Origin: Adhaeribacter aerolatus
GTDB taxonomy: Bacteria; Bacteroidota; Bacteroidia; Cytophagales; Hymenobacteraceae
NCBI RefSeq assembly: GCF_007991635.1
Contig: NZ_BJYS01000024.1
Span: 1 to 64,000, forward strand
Reading direction: 5' to 3'
DNA: 64,000 nt
Position numbers and translations under genes: made by a program. Positions 42,385-51,242 of the stretch are shown here, one piece after another (the stretch's first letter is position 1; every line of letters starts with the position of its first letter). The notes under the pieces were generated by a model, which saw nothing but the letters and a program-made list of their open reading frames with translations, did not search any database and was not told the origin of the DNA.

Positions 42385-43629
42385 ATGTTAAAGCATATAA
42401 AAATAATAACCGCTTCCCTCCTGCTGGTATTTACGATGAGCGTCAGCGCCTGCCAGAATGGCTCCAAGCCCGCCCCAGCGGAAACCGAAGAAGCGCATAC
42501 CGAAAGCGAAGCAGCAATCGGTCTGACCCAAGCCCAAATGGATGCCGTTGGCATTCAATTGGGCGCAATCGAAAACCGACCGTTGAAAAGCGGGATCCAA
42601 GCCAATGGCATGCTCGATCTGCCGCCGCAGAATAAAGCCACTATTTCCAGCTTAACGGAAGGCATCGTCCGGCAGATTTTTGTGACGCAGGGACAGTTTG
42701 TGAAGAAAGGTCAAAAACTGGTAAGCCTGGAGCATCCCAGTATTATTCAATTGCAGGAAGAGTACTTAAAAGCCCGCAGCGCCCTCAACTACGCGCAGCT
42801 AGATTATCAGCGGCAGAAGGAACTGTTGCAGGAAAATGTCATTGCGGCCAAAAAGTATCAGTTAGCGGAGGCCGAATACCGGGCCCGGCAAGCAGAACTC
42901 GCTTCTTTGGGCAGCCGGTTAAGCCAGCTTGGTATCTCGCCCAACCAAGTAAAAGTAGGTTCGCTGGTGCGGGCTGTTTCGGTGGTATCGCCCATGCACG
43001 GGTACGTGCACCAGATTGAAGTAAATACCGGTGCCTTGGTGGAACCAGCGCGGGAACTATTTCAGGTGGTTGATAACCACCATATTCATATTGACCTGCA
43101 GGTGTTTGAAAAAGATATTGCCCAGGTGAAGATAGGTCAGAAAGTCTTATTTGCGTTGACTTCTAACCCGGCCCAGGAATACGAAGCCACCATTTTTGCG
43201 GTGGGCAAAGCTTTCAGAAATGATACCAAATCGGTGGAAGTTCATGCCGAAATCAAGGACAATGAGGTTGCCACGCTGCTTCCCGGCATGTTTGTTACCG
43301 GCCGCATCTTGACTTCGGAGGCGGCGGTGGCGGCCCTGCCCGACGAAGCCATTATAACAGAAGGTGATTTAAAGTTTGTCTTTGCCGCCAAACGGGCCGC
43401 TGCTTCGGCCAAACCCCATGATAAGCCGGAGGCCGGCGAAGAGGAACACGAAGAAGAACTAACCCCGGATTGGACTTTCCAGAAAATCGGGGTACAAACC
43501 GGGGTTTCCGATGCGGGATTTACCGAGGTAAAATTATTGGAGCCGCTGCCGGCTGACACGCAACTGGTGACGAAAGGGGCCTATTATGTAGCTGCCCAAG
43601 CCAATAAAGGCGAAGGCGGGCATCACTAA
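42385..43629 (+). CDS. Periplasmic adaptor of the RND pump (CzcB/CusB-like)
   Basis: Membrane-fusion lipoprotein of 414 residues (FTMSVSACQNG, lipobox VSAC) that links the RND pump to its outer-membrane channel. Visible parts: biotinyl-lipoyl-like halves (ATISSLTEGIVRQIFVTQGQ and VVSPMHGYVHQIEVNTG), the helical hairpin between them (about 120-185), and a beta-barrel domain (HIHIDLQVFEKDIAQVKIGQ). An insertion near 350 is rich in His and Glu (HDKPEAGEEEHEEEL), a possible metal site. The gene begins 2 bp after the CzcA-TolC stop. Confidence 0.92.
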   Translation: MLKHIKIITASLLLVFTMSVSACQNGSKPAPAETEEAHTESEAAIGLTQAQMDAVGIQLGAIENRPLKSGIQANGMLDLPPQNKATISSLTEGIVRQIFVTQGQFVKKGQKLVSLEHPSIIQLQEEYLKARSALNYAQLDYQRQKELLQENVIAAKKYQLAEAEYRARQAELASLGSRLSQLGISPNQVKVGSLVRAVSVVSPMHGYVHQIEVNTGALVEPARELFQVVDNHHIHIDLQVFEKDIAQVKIGQKVLFALTSNPAQEYEATIFAVGKAFRNDTKSVEVHAEIKDNEVATLLPGMFVTGRILTSEAAVAALPDEAIITEGDLKFVFAAKRAAASAKPHDKPEAGEEEHEEELTPDWTFQKIGVQTGVSDAGFTEVKLLEPLPADTQLVTKGAYYVAAQANKGEGGHH

Positions 43630-43726
43630 TAGTAAGTAGTTGGCTCCTGGCTTAAGGTTAACCTCTATAGATATGGATCCGCTTACCTCATCGGTGCTTT
43701 CCTATAGGTGGAATCAGGGCAATCAA

Positions 43727-43757
43727 TTTACCGGCCAAGGATGCCTTGGCCGGTAAA
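43727..43757. terminator. Perfect hairpin after the adaptor gene
   Basis: TTTACCGGCCAAGG / CCTTGGCCGGTAAA, 14 bp perfect arms, 3-nt loop. There is no U-tract, so it may be a transcript-stability or attenuation element between the RND genes and the P-ATPase block. Confidence 0.55.
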
Positions 43758-43835
43758 CCAAGGTCTGGAAATGTAAGATATTAGAATAATTTTAAGAGAA
43801 AGAAGGATTAAAGTAAATCACCCCAAAAGCGCAAA

Positions 43836-44456
43836 ATGGGCCACTTAATAATCGGAAGTTTGCTATTAAGTTTGATTCATGCGGTTATCCCCAACCATTG
43901 GTTGCCCATTTTGGTGATTTCCCGGGCCGAAAACTGGAGCCGCCGGGAGTTATTAGGCATCACAGCGCTCACTGCTTTTTTCCATGTGCTCAGTACGATT
44001 ATCATCGGGGTTAGCCTTGGGGTAATAGGCTATAAGTTATCTGAAAGTCACCAATTCTTTACGACGATACTGGCGCCGGTTATTCTTATTTTGATGGGCT
44101 GCGTGTATGTAGTACTGGACCTGAAGCAGGTAGAACATCAGACCTTTCCGGGGCTGAAGCAGTTAAAACAAAAATCTAAACCGGCTATCATTTTCACCTT
44201 ATGCCTGGCCATGTTGTTCTCTCCCTGTTTGGAAATTGACACTTACTTCATAACGGCTGGCGCGCACGGATGGCAGGGCATCGCTGCCGTGGCCATGGTT
44301 TATTTCACCGTTACCATTTCCGGCCTGGTGCTGTTAGTCGCGCTGGCCTATAAAGGGATGGCGCAATTTAATTTTAGCTTTTTGGAGCAGCATCATAAGA
44401 AAATTACTGGCTTGGTCCTCATCCTTCTGGGCCTTTTTACTTTTTACCAGCATTAG
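43836..44456 (+). CDS. NicO/UreH-like metal permease
   Basis: Membrane protein of 206 residues with six hydrophobic segments. SLIHAVIPNHWLPILVISRA contains the His-x5-His pattern of NicO/UreH/HupE-like nickel-cobalt transporters, and FHVLSTIIIGVSLG adds a further His. A second Cys-containing segment (LFSPCLEIDTYF) resembles the paired motif of this superfamily. It probably moves Ni, Co or Zn across the inner membrane. The P-ATPase gene begins 22 bp after its stop, so the two are likely co-expressed. Confidence 0.75.
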   Translation: MGHLIIGSLLLSLIHAVIPNHWLPILVISRAENWSRRELLGITALTAFFHVLSTIIIGVSLGVIGYKLSESHQFFTTILAPVILILMGCVYVVLDLKQVEHQTFPGLKQLKQKSKPAIIFTLCLAMLFSPCLEIDTYFITAGAHGWQGIAAVAMVYFTVTISGLVLLVALAYKGMAQFNFSFLEQHHKKITGLVLILLGLFTFYQH

Positions 44457-44478
44457 ATAAGTTTTTAAACCAAATACT

Positions 44479-46515
44479 ATGAACCGAGAAACCGATAAAA
44501 ATGAACAAGTGCCGAAGGCGATGGAGATTACTTCTCCCCGCACGGCCGAACAACCAGGCCCGCAAATTCCCAAAACCGGCACGCAGTACGAAGCCGGGCA
44601 TGGTCCCAATGATGGTCATGATCATGGCGATGATGACCACGACCACGACGAGACTGCTTCCTATGTCCCTACTATCATTAGCCTGGTACTTTTATTAGGC
44701 GGGATTCTCCTGGATTACCTTGATGTACCTTGGTTTACAACGTATGTGCGCCTGGCCGTATATGGCATTGCTTACCTGTTGGTCGGCGGTAAAGTCGTGT
44801 GGCACGCCTTGCGCAATATTACCAAAGGCAACGTATTCAACGAGTTCTTTCTCATGAGTATGGCTACCATCGGGGCCTTTTACATCGGGGAATATGCCGA
44901 AGGGGTAGCCGTAATGTTGTTTTACGTCATTGGCGAACACTTCCAGGAAGCGGCAGTCGCCCGGTCCCGCAAATCCATCAAGGATTTAATAGATAATCGC
45001 CCGGAAATTGTTACGGTGCTTCGAAATGGGCAGGCCACGGAGGTGAAACCCCAGCAGGTGAGCATTGGGGATACCATCCAGATAAAAGCCGGGGAAAAAG
45101 TGGCTTTGGACGGCGAGATTTTGAGCGAACAATCCTCTTTTAACACGGCCGCCCTCACCGGAGAATCCAAACCGGATACCAAAAGCAAAGGAGAAAAAGT
45201 GCTTGCCGGAATGATTAACCTGGATAAGGTTATCGATATTAAAGTAACATCGGCTTACGAAGATAGTGCCTTATCCAAAATACTAAAATTGGTAGAGGAC
45301 GCCGGTAGCCGCAAAGCCAAAACCCAGCAATTTATTACCCGTTTTGCGAAAATATACACGCCCATTGTTGTTTTTGCCGCCCTGGGCTTGGCCTTGTTGC
45401 CTTATTTCTTTGTAGCAGATTATGTTTTTAACGATTGGCTTTACCGGGCCCTTATATTCCTCGTAATTTCCTGTCCCTGCGCCCTGGTCATTTCGGTTCC
45501 GCTCGGTTACTTTGGGGGCATTGGTGCCGCCTCCCGGAATGGCATTTTATTTAAAGGTTCCAATTTTCTGGATTTGATTACGACCGTTGATACCATCGTG
45601 ATGGATAAGACCGGTACCCTGACGGAAGGCGTTTTCAAAGTACAAGAAATTAAGACCTATGGCCTGCCGGAAACGGAACTGGTGGCGCTGACCGCCGCGC
45701 TGGAAAGTAAATCTTCGCACCCGGTCGCCCAGGCGGTGGTACAACACGCGGGAGACAGCTATAAGCATTTGACCGTTTCGGAAGTAGAAGAAATATCTGG
45801 CCATGGCCTGAAAGGCACGGTAGACGGTAAATCAGTCATGGCCGGCAACGGCAAGATGATGCACAAATTTCACATCAGCTATGACCCGGAAATTGATGCT
45901 ATTGTGGATACTATTGTGATGGTAGCCATTGAAAATCAATTTGCCGGGTACATCACCATTGCCGATAAAATTAAAGACGATGCGCCCGAAACCGTCCGGC
46001 AATTACATGCTTTAGGAATTACTAACATTACGATGCTCTCTGGTGATAAAGATTCCATCGTGCAGCAAGTAGCCGCTAGCTTAAAGATTGACAAGGCCTA
46101 CGGCGGCTTATTGCCCCAGGATAAAGTGAGCAAAGTAGAGGAATTAAAACAACAGGGCCGAACGGTAGCCTTTGTGGGCGATGGCATTAACGATGCGCCG
46201 GTAATTACCCTGGCGGATGTCGGGCTGGCCATGGGTGCCATGGGCTCCGATGCCGCTATTGAAACCGCTGATGTCGTGATTCAGAACGACCAGCCCTCTA
46301 AAATAGCAACGGCCATTCATATCGGGAAAGCGACCAAGCAGATTGTCTGGCAGAATATTGGGCTGGCTTTTGGCGTCAAGCTCCTGGTGATGGCCTTCGG
46401 CGCTTTTGGGGTTGCCACGATGTGGGAAGCCGTGTTTGCCGATGTGGGGGTAGCATTCCTGGCAATTTTAAATGCCATCCGCATTCAGCGCATGAATTTC
46501 GGCAAGAAAGATTAA
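44479..46515 (+). CDS. Zn/Cd/Pb-type P1B ATPase with His-rich N-terminus
   Basis: P1B-type ATPase of 678 residues. In place of HMA domains it has an N-terminal His/Asp run (GHDHGDDDHDHDE, about 51-63), fit for Zn or Cd. The transmembrane motif is SCPCALVISVPLGYFGG (about 331), the Zn/Cd/Pb (P1B-2) signature. TGES, MDKTGTLT (about 374), SSHP and GDGINDAPV are intact, so it should pump. An alternative start at the 15th codon (MEITSPR) exists. The gene is followed 21 bp later by lpd, in the plus-strand metal-efflux block. Confidence 0.94.
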   Translation: MNRETDKNEQVPKAMEITSPRTAEQPGPQIPKTGTQYEAGHGPNDGHDHGDDDHDHDETASYVPTIISLVLLLGGILLDYLDVPWFTTYVRLAVYGIAYLLVGGKVVWHALRNITKGNVFNEFFLMSMATIGAFYIGEYAEGVAVMLFYVIGEHFQEAAVARSRKSIKDLIDNRPEIVTVLRNGQATEVKPQQVSIGDTIQIKAGEKVALDGEILSEQSSFNTAALTGESKPDTKSKGEKVLAGMINLDKVIDIKVTSAYEDSALSKILKLVEDAGSRKAKTQQFITRFAKIYTPIVVFAALGLALLPYFFVADYVFNDWLYRALIFLVISCPCALVISVPLGYFGGIGAASRNGILFKGSNFLDLITTVDTIVMDKTGTLTEGVFKVQEIKTYGLPETELVALTAALESKSSHPVAQAVVQHAGDSYKHLTVSEVEEISGHGLKGTVDGKSVMAGNGKMMHKFHISYDPEIDAIVDTIVMVAIENQFAGYITIADKIKDDAPETVRQLHALGITNITMLSGDKDSIVQQVAASLKIDKAYGGLLPQDKVSKVEELKQQGRTVAFVGDGINDAPVITLADVGLAMGAMGSDAAIETADVVIQNDQPSKIATAIHIGKATKQIVWQNIGLAFGVKLLVMAFGAFGVATMWEAVFADVGVAFLAILNAIRIQRMNFGKKD

Positions 46516-46536
46516 CCCATTTTAAAAGGAAACCTT

Positions 46537-47931
46537 ATGTACGATGTAACCATTATTGGGTCCGGTCCCGGCGGCTACGTGGCAGCTATTCGCTGCGCCC
46601 AGTTAGGATTAAAAACCGCTCTGATTGAAAAGTATAATACTTTAGGCGGCACCTGCCTCAATGTAGGATGTATTCCTTCCAAAGCCGTCTTAGACAGTTC
46701 CGAGCACTTCTACAATGCGCAACATAAATTTAAAATCCATGGCATCCGGCTGGAAAACCTGCAACTGGATTTTCCCCAAATGCTCGCCCATAAAGCGGAT
46801 GTGGTTCAAAAAACCGTAGCCGGGGTGGACTATTTAATGAAAAAGAACAAGGTAGAAGTATTGCACGGCACCGCAACCTTGCTGACACCCCAAACGGTGA
46901 GCATTCAGGGAGCGGCAGAGACGCCCACTACCGTTGAAACCAAGTACATCATTCTGGCTACCGGTTCCAAGCCCAGCTCTTTGCCTGGTATAACCATCGA
47001 TAAAAAAAGAATTATTTCCTCCACGGAAGCACTAACCTTGCCGGAAATTCCCCGGCACCTGCTGGTCATCGGCGGCGGGGTCATCGGCCTGGAAATTGGG
47101 TCGGTGTATGCCCGTATTGGTTCCAAGGTCAGTGTACTGGAATATACCGATATCCTTATTCCCAGCATGGACCGGACCATGGGCAAGGAACTGCAAAAGT
47201 CTTTGCGAAAGCTCGGCATGGAATTTTACCTCAGCCACAAGGTAACGGGCGCGCAAAGCACGGAAACCGGGGTAACCGTCACAGCGGAAGATACCGCGGG
47301 TAATACCCTGACCCTGGAAGGTGATTATTGCTTAATGGCGGTGGGCCGCAAACCCTATACCGATGGCTTGGGGTTGGAAAACGTTGGCATCAAAACCGAC
47401 AAAGGGGGCCGCATCGAGGTAAATGAAAATTTGGAAACGAATGTGCCGGGTATTTATGCCATTGGTGATGTGGTAAAAGGGGTGATGCTCGCGCATAAAG
47501 CTTCCGAAGAAGGTGTATTTGTGGCTGAACGCCTGGCCGGCCAAAAGCCGCACCTGAATTACCTGCTCATTCCGGGCATTGTATATACCTGGCCGGAAGT
47601 CGCCAGTGTGGGCTATACCGAAGAGCAGCTAAAAGCAGACGGTAAAGCGTATAAAAGCGGCTTTTTCCCGTTCCGGGCCAATGCCCGTGCCCGGATGAAT
47701 GAAGATTTGGATGGGCTGATAAAAGTATTAGCCGATGCTAAAACCGATGAAATTCTCGGCATTCACATGATTGGCCCCCGGGTCAGTGATATCATTGGGG
47801 AAGCAGTCGCTGCTATGAGCTACCGGGCTTCGGCCGAGGATATAGCCCGGATGTCCCACGGGCACCCCACCTTTTACGAATCTTTGAAAGAAGCGTGTCT
47901 GGCGATAGCCAACCAGGCCATTCATAATTAA
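46537..47931 (+). CDS. lpd: Dihydrolipoamide dehydrogenase
   Basis: FAD-dependent pyridine-nucleotide disulfide oxidoreductase of 464 residues. Present: FAD site IGSGPGGYVAAIRCAQLG, redox pair GGTCLNVGCIPSK (Cys39/Cys44 region), NAD site VIGGGVIGLEIGS, and the C-terminal HGHPTFYE with the catalytic His-Glu. These are Lpd features; the C-terminal Cys pair and Tyr of mercuric reductase are absent. No 2-oxoacid dehydrogenase genes are near; instead the OsmC gene follows after 23 bp, suggesting that Lpd here feeds a lipoyl-dependent peroxidase. Confidence 0.93.
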   Translation: MYDVTIIGSGPGGYVAAIRCAQLGLKTALIEKYNTLGGTCLNVGCIPSKAVLDSSEHFYNAQHKFKIHGIRLENLQLDFPQMLAHKADVVQKTVAGVDYLMKKNKVEVLHGTATLLTPQTVSIQGAAETPTTVETKYIILATGSKPSSLPGITIDKKRIISSTEALTLPEIPRHLLVIGGGVIGLEIGSVYARIGSKVSVLEYTDILIPSMDRTMGKELQKSLRKLGMEFYLSHKVTGAQSTETGVTVTAEDTAGNTLTLEGDYCLMAVGRKPYTDGLGLENVGIKTDKGGRIEVNENLETNVPGIYAIGDVVKGVMLAHKASEEGVFVAERLAGQKPHLNYLLIPGIVYTWPEVASVGYTEEQLKADGKAYKSGFFPFRANARARMNEDLDGLIKVLADAKTDEILGIHMIGPRVSDIIGEAVAAMSYRASAEDIARMSHGHPTFYESLKEACLAIANQAIHN

Positions 47932-47954
47932 TTGTTTCCTTAAAAGCAACCAAG

Positions 47955-48407
47955 ATGAGCGAATACAAAGTAAACTTATTATGGTCGGGTGATACGACCA
48001 GCTTTACGTATAAAACCTACAGCCGCACCCATACCTGGACCTTTGGCGGGGGCAGCACCATTGAAGCTTCGGCTGCCCCGGAGTACCTGGGCAAAGCCGA
48101 ATTAGTCAATCCGGAAGAAGCCTTTGCCGCTTCCCTGGCCAGCTGCCACCTGCTTACTTTTCTGGCCCTGGCTGCTTTTCAGAAATTTACCGTGGAACGC
48201 TATGAAGACGAGGCCGTTGCTTCGGTGGGTAAGAATGCCCATGGGAAAATGGCAGTTTTACAAGTTACTTTAAACCCCAAGGTAACTTTTAGCGGAGAGA
48301 ATCTGCCCACTGCTGACCAATTAAACGCCCTACATCATAGAGCTCATAACGACTGCTTTATTTCCAATTCGGTTTTAACAGCGGTTATCATAAAGCCGGT
48401 AGTATAA
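47955..48407 (+). CDS. OsmC-family peroxidase-like protein
   Basis: Protein of 150 residues of the OsmC/Ohr family. Both conserved Cys are present, in LASCHLLTFLALA and NDCFISNSV; in this family they reduce organic hydroperoxides, with electrons delivered through lipoamide and dihydrolipoamide dehydrogenase. The lpd gene immediately upstream (23 bp) makes a coupled system plausible. It is in the same plus-strand block as the Zn/Cd ATPase, so the pair may counter metal-induced peroxides. Family is clear, coupling is inferred. Confidence 0.9.
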   Translation: MSEYKVNLLWSGDTTSFTYKTYSRTHTWTFGGGSTIEASAAPEYLGKAELVNPEEAFAASLASCHLLTFLALAAFQKFTVERYEDEAVASVGKNAHGKMAVLQVTLNPKVTFSGENLPTADQLNALHHRAHNDCFISNSVLTAVIIKPVV

Positions 48408-48510
48408 TTGAAAGAAGGCTTAATCTTATAACTATGGAATGAGCCGATGAACTGTCGGAGCAGTCAGCTGCTGGAAAATTCAGGGAAGTTATTCCATTAA
48501 AAGTATAGAA

Positions 48511-49119
48511 ATGCAGGAAAAAGAAGAAAAAGAACCGCAACTCGATCCGGGCAACAAAAAAGAGCGGCGGACGCTGATACAAGTATTGTTGATTAATCTT
48601 TCCCAAGTAGCCCTTGCGGGCATTGTAGGTTTTCTTATCAATTCCTCCGGCTTGTTAGGTACTGCTTTGGATAGCGCAGGAGATATGGCTATTTACCTGG
48701 TAAGCTTATATGCTGTCGGAAAAAGTGTCCAGGCCAAAGTGCGGGCAGCCACTTTTTCAGGAGTTTTTTTAATCGGCGTAGGTATTCTTCTTTTAATTGA
48801 TGTGATAAGAAAATTTATGGAAGGTTCTGAACCAGTGGGTTGGGCAATGATTATTGTTGCCATTGTTAATACAGCCAGTAATTACTGGATTGTTCAATTG
48901 CTGAAGTCTGAAAAACAAGCCGGTGTACATATAAAAGCATCCATAATTTTTACCGATAATGATATGTGGATAAATCTTGGAATTATTGTATCTGGTTTAG
49001 GGGTGATGCTTTTAGAGTCCTCTATTCCGGACCTGGTGGTGGGTATTATTGTCGTATGCATCAGCATCTGGGGCGGAATAAAAATATTAAAAGATGCCAG
49101 GGCAGAGAAAAACAAGTAA
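48511..49119 (+). CDS. Short CDF-like cation transporter
   Basis: Membrane protein of 202 residues with six hydrophobic segments and CDF-type TM2 and TM5 motifs (ALDSAGDMAIYL; FTDNDMWINLGI, Asp-rich instead of His/Asp). The cytoplasmic C-terminal metal-sensing domain (about 90 residues) is absent, so the protein is much shorter than ordinary CDF exporters. Short CDF proteins of this kind are active in other bacteria. It follows OsmC by 103 bp on the same strand and closes the metal-efflux block. Confidence 0.75.
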   Translation: MQEKEEKEPQLDPGNKKERRTLIQVLLINLSQVALAGIVGFLINSSGLLGTALDSAGDMAIYLVSLYAVGKSVQAKVRAATFSGVFLIGVGILLLIDVIRKFMEGSEPVGWAMIIVAIVNTASNYWIVQLLKSEKQAGVHIKASIIFTDNDMWINLGIIVSGLGVMLLESSIPDLVVGIIVVCISIWGGIKILKDARAEKNK

Positions 49120-49196
49120 CCTTAATCAATAAATCTTCATCATGGAAAAAGATGTTGTTATAATACTCACCTTTTTTTCCACTGTCAAAAATAAAT

Positions 49197-49523
49197 ATGA
49201 TGCGTTTTGTTCAATTAAATAATTTTAATAACAGTTTTCGGGTGGAAAACAATCATAACCATACCGCCCTGATTCTTAGCAAGCTGGTTTTTATCCTACC
49301 GCCGGGGGGAATAGTTCCCCCCTCCTTGAGTCTGCAAGTAGTAGATGAAAATGAGTTGCCCCTTTTCAACGAACTGGTAGCTCCTTTAGCCAAAAAAGAA
49401 AACCATGAAACAGTCGCTTACCTCCACCAGGAGTTCAGTATTTGGGAACATCTACAGGTTAGTTTAATAACAAACGCGTCCGATATAAAATTTGAGGTAG
49501 AACTTTATTTCACGCTCCAATAG
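49197..49523 (+). CDS. Hypothetical soluble protein (108 aa)
   Basis: Unrecognised 108-residue protein without signal or membrane helix. A run of beta-like segments (FRVENNHNHTALILSKLVFI, IKFEVELYFTLQ) and a Gly/Pro loop (LPPGGIVPPS) suggest a small beta domain. It lies between the short CDF gene and gmhA-like gene on the same strand, 77 and 47 bp away, and could be co-transcribed with the latter. No function offered. Confidence 0.5.
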   Translation: MMRFVQLNNFNNSFRVENNHNHTALILSKLVFILPPGGIVPPSLSLQVVDENELPLFNELVAPLAKKENHETVAYLHQEFSIWEHLQVSLITNASDIKFEVELYFTLQ

Positions 49524-49570
49524 TTGGGAGAAGCAAATAAAGGCGGCTATTATTTTTTTAAAACTTAAAT

Positions 49571-50170
49571 ATGGACCATTCTTTCAGTTCCTTAATAAAA
49601 CAGCAGTTCCAAGAAGCCCAGACCGTATTAACAACGTTTCTGACCGAAGAAAAAAATACAGAAGCCATCGCGCAGGCAGCCTTGTTAATGAGTAAGGCCC
49701 TGCGGCAGGGGGATAAAGTTATATCCTGCGGCAATGGCGGCTCCCACTGTGATGCCATGCATTTTGCCGAAGAACTCACGGGCCGCTTTCGGAAGGACCG
49801 GCCGGCATTGGCTGCTATTGCTATTTCGGATACCAGCCATATTACCTGCACCGGAAATGATTATGGCTTTTCTTTTATCTTCTCCCGCTTTGTGGAAGGG
49901 TTAGGCCGGCCGGGAGATATACTTCTAGCCATTAGCACCAGCGGCAATTCAGAAAATATCCTACAGGCAGCCCGCGCGGCACGGGAACGGGAAATGAAAG
50001 TAGTAGCGCTAACGGGGAATGGTGGTGGCCAGTTAGCGGCTTTAGCCGATGTGGAAATTCGGGTATCGCACGTTGGCCACGCCGACCGTATCCAGGAAGT
50101 TCATATTAAAATTATTCATATCCTGGTATTGCTCATTGAGCAGCAGGTGCTGATTCCACCACTTATATGA
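49571..50170 (+). CDS. gmhA: Sedoheptulose-7-phosphate isomerase (GmhA-like)
   Basis: SIS-domain enzyme of 199 residues. [22 protein letters not shown] is the GmhA phosphosugar-binding and metal region (GNGGS), and [15 protein letters not shown] and [16 protein letters not shown] are further family signatures. GmhA converts sedoheptulose 7-phosphate to D-glycero-manno-heptose 7-phosphate for LPS heptose synthesis. No other heptose-pathway gene (gmhB, hldE) is present, so it is an orphan copy in the island. It is translated toward the CDF gene at 50321, which is convergent. Confidence 0.9.
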   Translation: MDHSFSSLIKQQFQEAQTVLTTFLTEEKNTEAIAQAALLMSKALRQGDKVISCGNGGSHCDAMHFAEELTGRFRKDRPALAAIAISDTSHITCTGNDYGFSFIFSRFVEGLGRPGDILLAISTSGNSENILQAARAAREREMKVVALTGNGGGQLAALADVEIRVSHVGHADRIQEVHIKIIHILVLLIEQQVLIPPLI

Positions 50171-50320
50171 AGCATGTGTGCGGCGGTTGTTACTGGTCCA
50201 ACCAATGTAACCACTATTAAAAAGGTATTATTGCTAACGGTTTAATTTCTATTAACTCCCTTTCTTTACGCAAAAGCTCAAAAAGAAATTAGTTTCGATA
50301 AAGAACCAGCAGAAGTTTAG

Positions 50321-51211
50321 TTACAAGTGAACCTCCTGTTCTTCATAACCTTCATTTTCTACCTGAATAGTGGTATGTTTTATTTTAAAGGGTTCTTTTA
50401 CCTGGTCATTGATAGCTTTTAAAACCTGATTAGGAGTTGTTTGCTCTTCAATAACCACGTGGGCACTCATCGCATTAATGCCGGAGGTTAAAGTCCACAC
50501 GTGTAAATCGTGAACCTGTGTTACGCCGGGAATTTTCTGTAGCGTTTCCCGCACCACTGCCAGATTAACATCAGCGGGCGTTCCTTCCAGCAAAATATCA
50601 ACGGCTTCTTTCAATAATATCCAGGTGCGGGGTAAAATAAATAAGCCAATACCCGCTGATAAAATAGGGTCAGCATAATACCACCCCGTGGTCCACATAA
50701 TAATACCTGCTGCAATTACCCCGATTGAGGTCAGCATATCGGATAAAACTTCAAAGTAAGCCCCTTTCATGTTCAGGCTATCTTTGGAACCTTTCCGCAG
50801 AATATACATGCCGACCAAGTTCACGACTAAGCCTACTCCGGCAATAACCAGCATGAATTTACTTTCTACTTCCGGCGGGTTAAGGAAACGCAAGTAAGCC
50901 TCGTATAAAATGTATAAGGATATTCCAATCAGAACAACGGCATTCGCCAGTGCCGCTAGGATTTCAGCCCGGTAGTAACCGTACGTTTTTTCCGGCGTCG
51001 CTTTTTTCTCAGCCAGGTTTATGGCAATCAAAGCAAACGCCAATCCCCCTACATCCGTCAGCATGTGCCCGGCATCGGCCAATAAAGCCAGACTCTTGGT
51101 CCAGATTCCGCCAACTACTTCGGCTAATAAATATAGTAAAGTAAATCCCAGTACAAGTTTCAGGCGCTTTTTATTCTGACTGCTGGGCGAAATAGCGTGT
51201 CCTTGTGACAT
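50321..51211 (-). CDS. czcD: CzcD-like CDF zinc/cobalt/cadmium exporter
   Basis: CDF exporter of 296 residues with six transmembrane helices and a cytoplasmic C-terminal domain (about 215-296, HDLHVWTLTSGINAMSAHVV). TM2 has the metal site ADAGHMLTD (His, Asp) as in Zn exporters, but the TM5 site is YFEVLSDMLTSIG, where the usual His is Glu; the Asp is retained. The N-terminal extension is short, without a His-rich loop. It is close (32 bp) to the GH1 gene on the same strand, but the two have no obvious link. Confidence 0.92.
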   Translation of the reverse strand: MSQGHAISPSSQNKKRLKLVLGFTLLYLLAEVVGGIWTKSLALLADAGHMLTDVGGLAFALIAINLAEKKATPEKTYGYYRAEILAALANAVVLIGISLYILYEAYLRFLNPPEVESKFMLVIAGVGLVVNLVGMYILRKGSKDSLNMKGAYFEVLSDMLTSIGVIAAGIIMWTTGWYYADPILSAGIGLFILPRTWILLKEAVDILLEGTPADVNLAVVRETLQKIPGVTQVHDLHVWTLTSGINAMSAHVVIEEQTTPNQVLKAINDQVKEPFKIKHTTIQVENEGYEEQEVHL

Positions 51212-51242
51212 ATCCGGATATATTTATGGTATAACTTATTAT

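Noticed and set aside
46537-47931. Reading this flavoprotein as the missing mercuric reductase (MerA)
   Set aside because: No C-terminal Cys pair or MerA-specific Tyr; it has the Lpd HGHPT end with catalytic His-Glu, and the gene is followed by OsmC.
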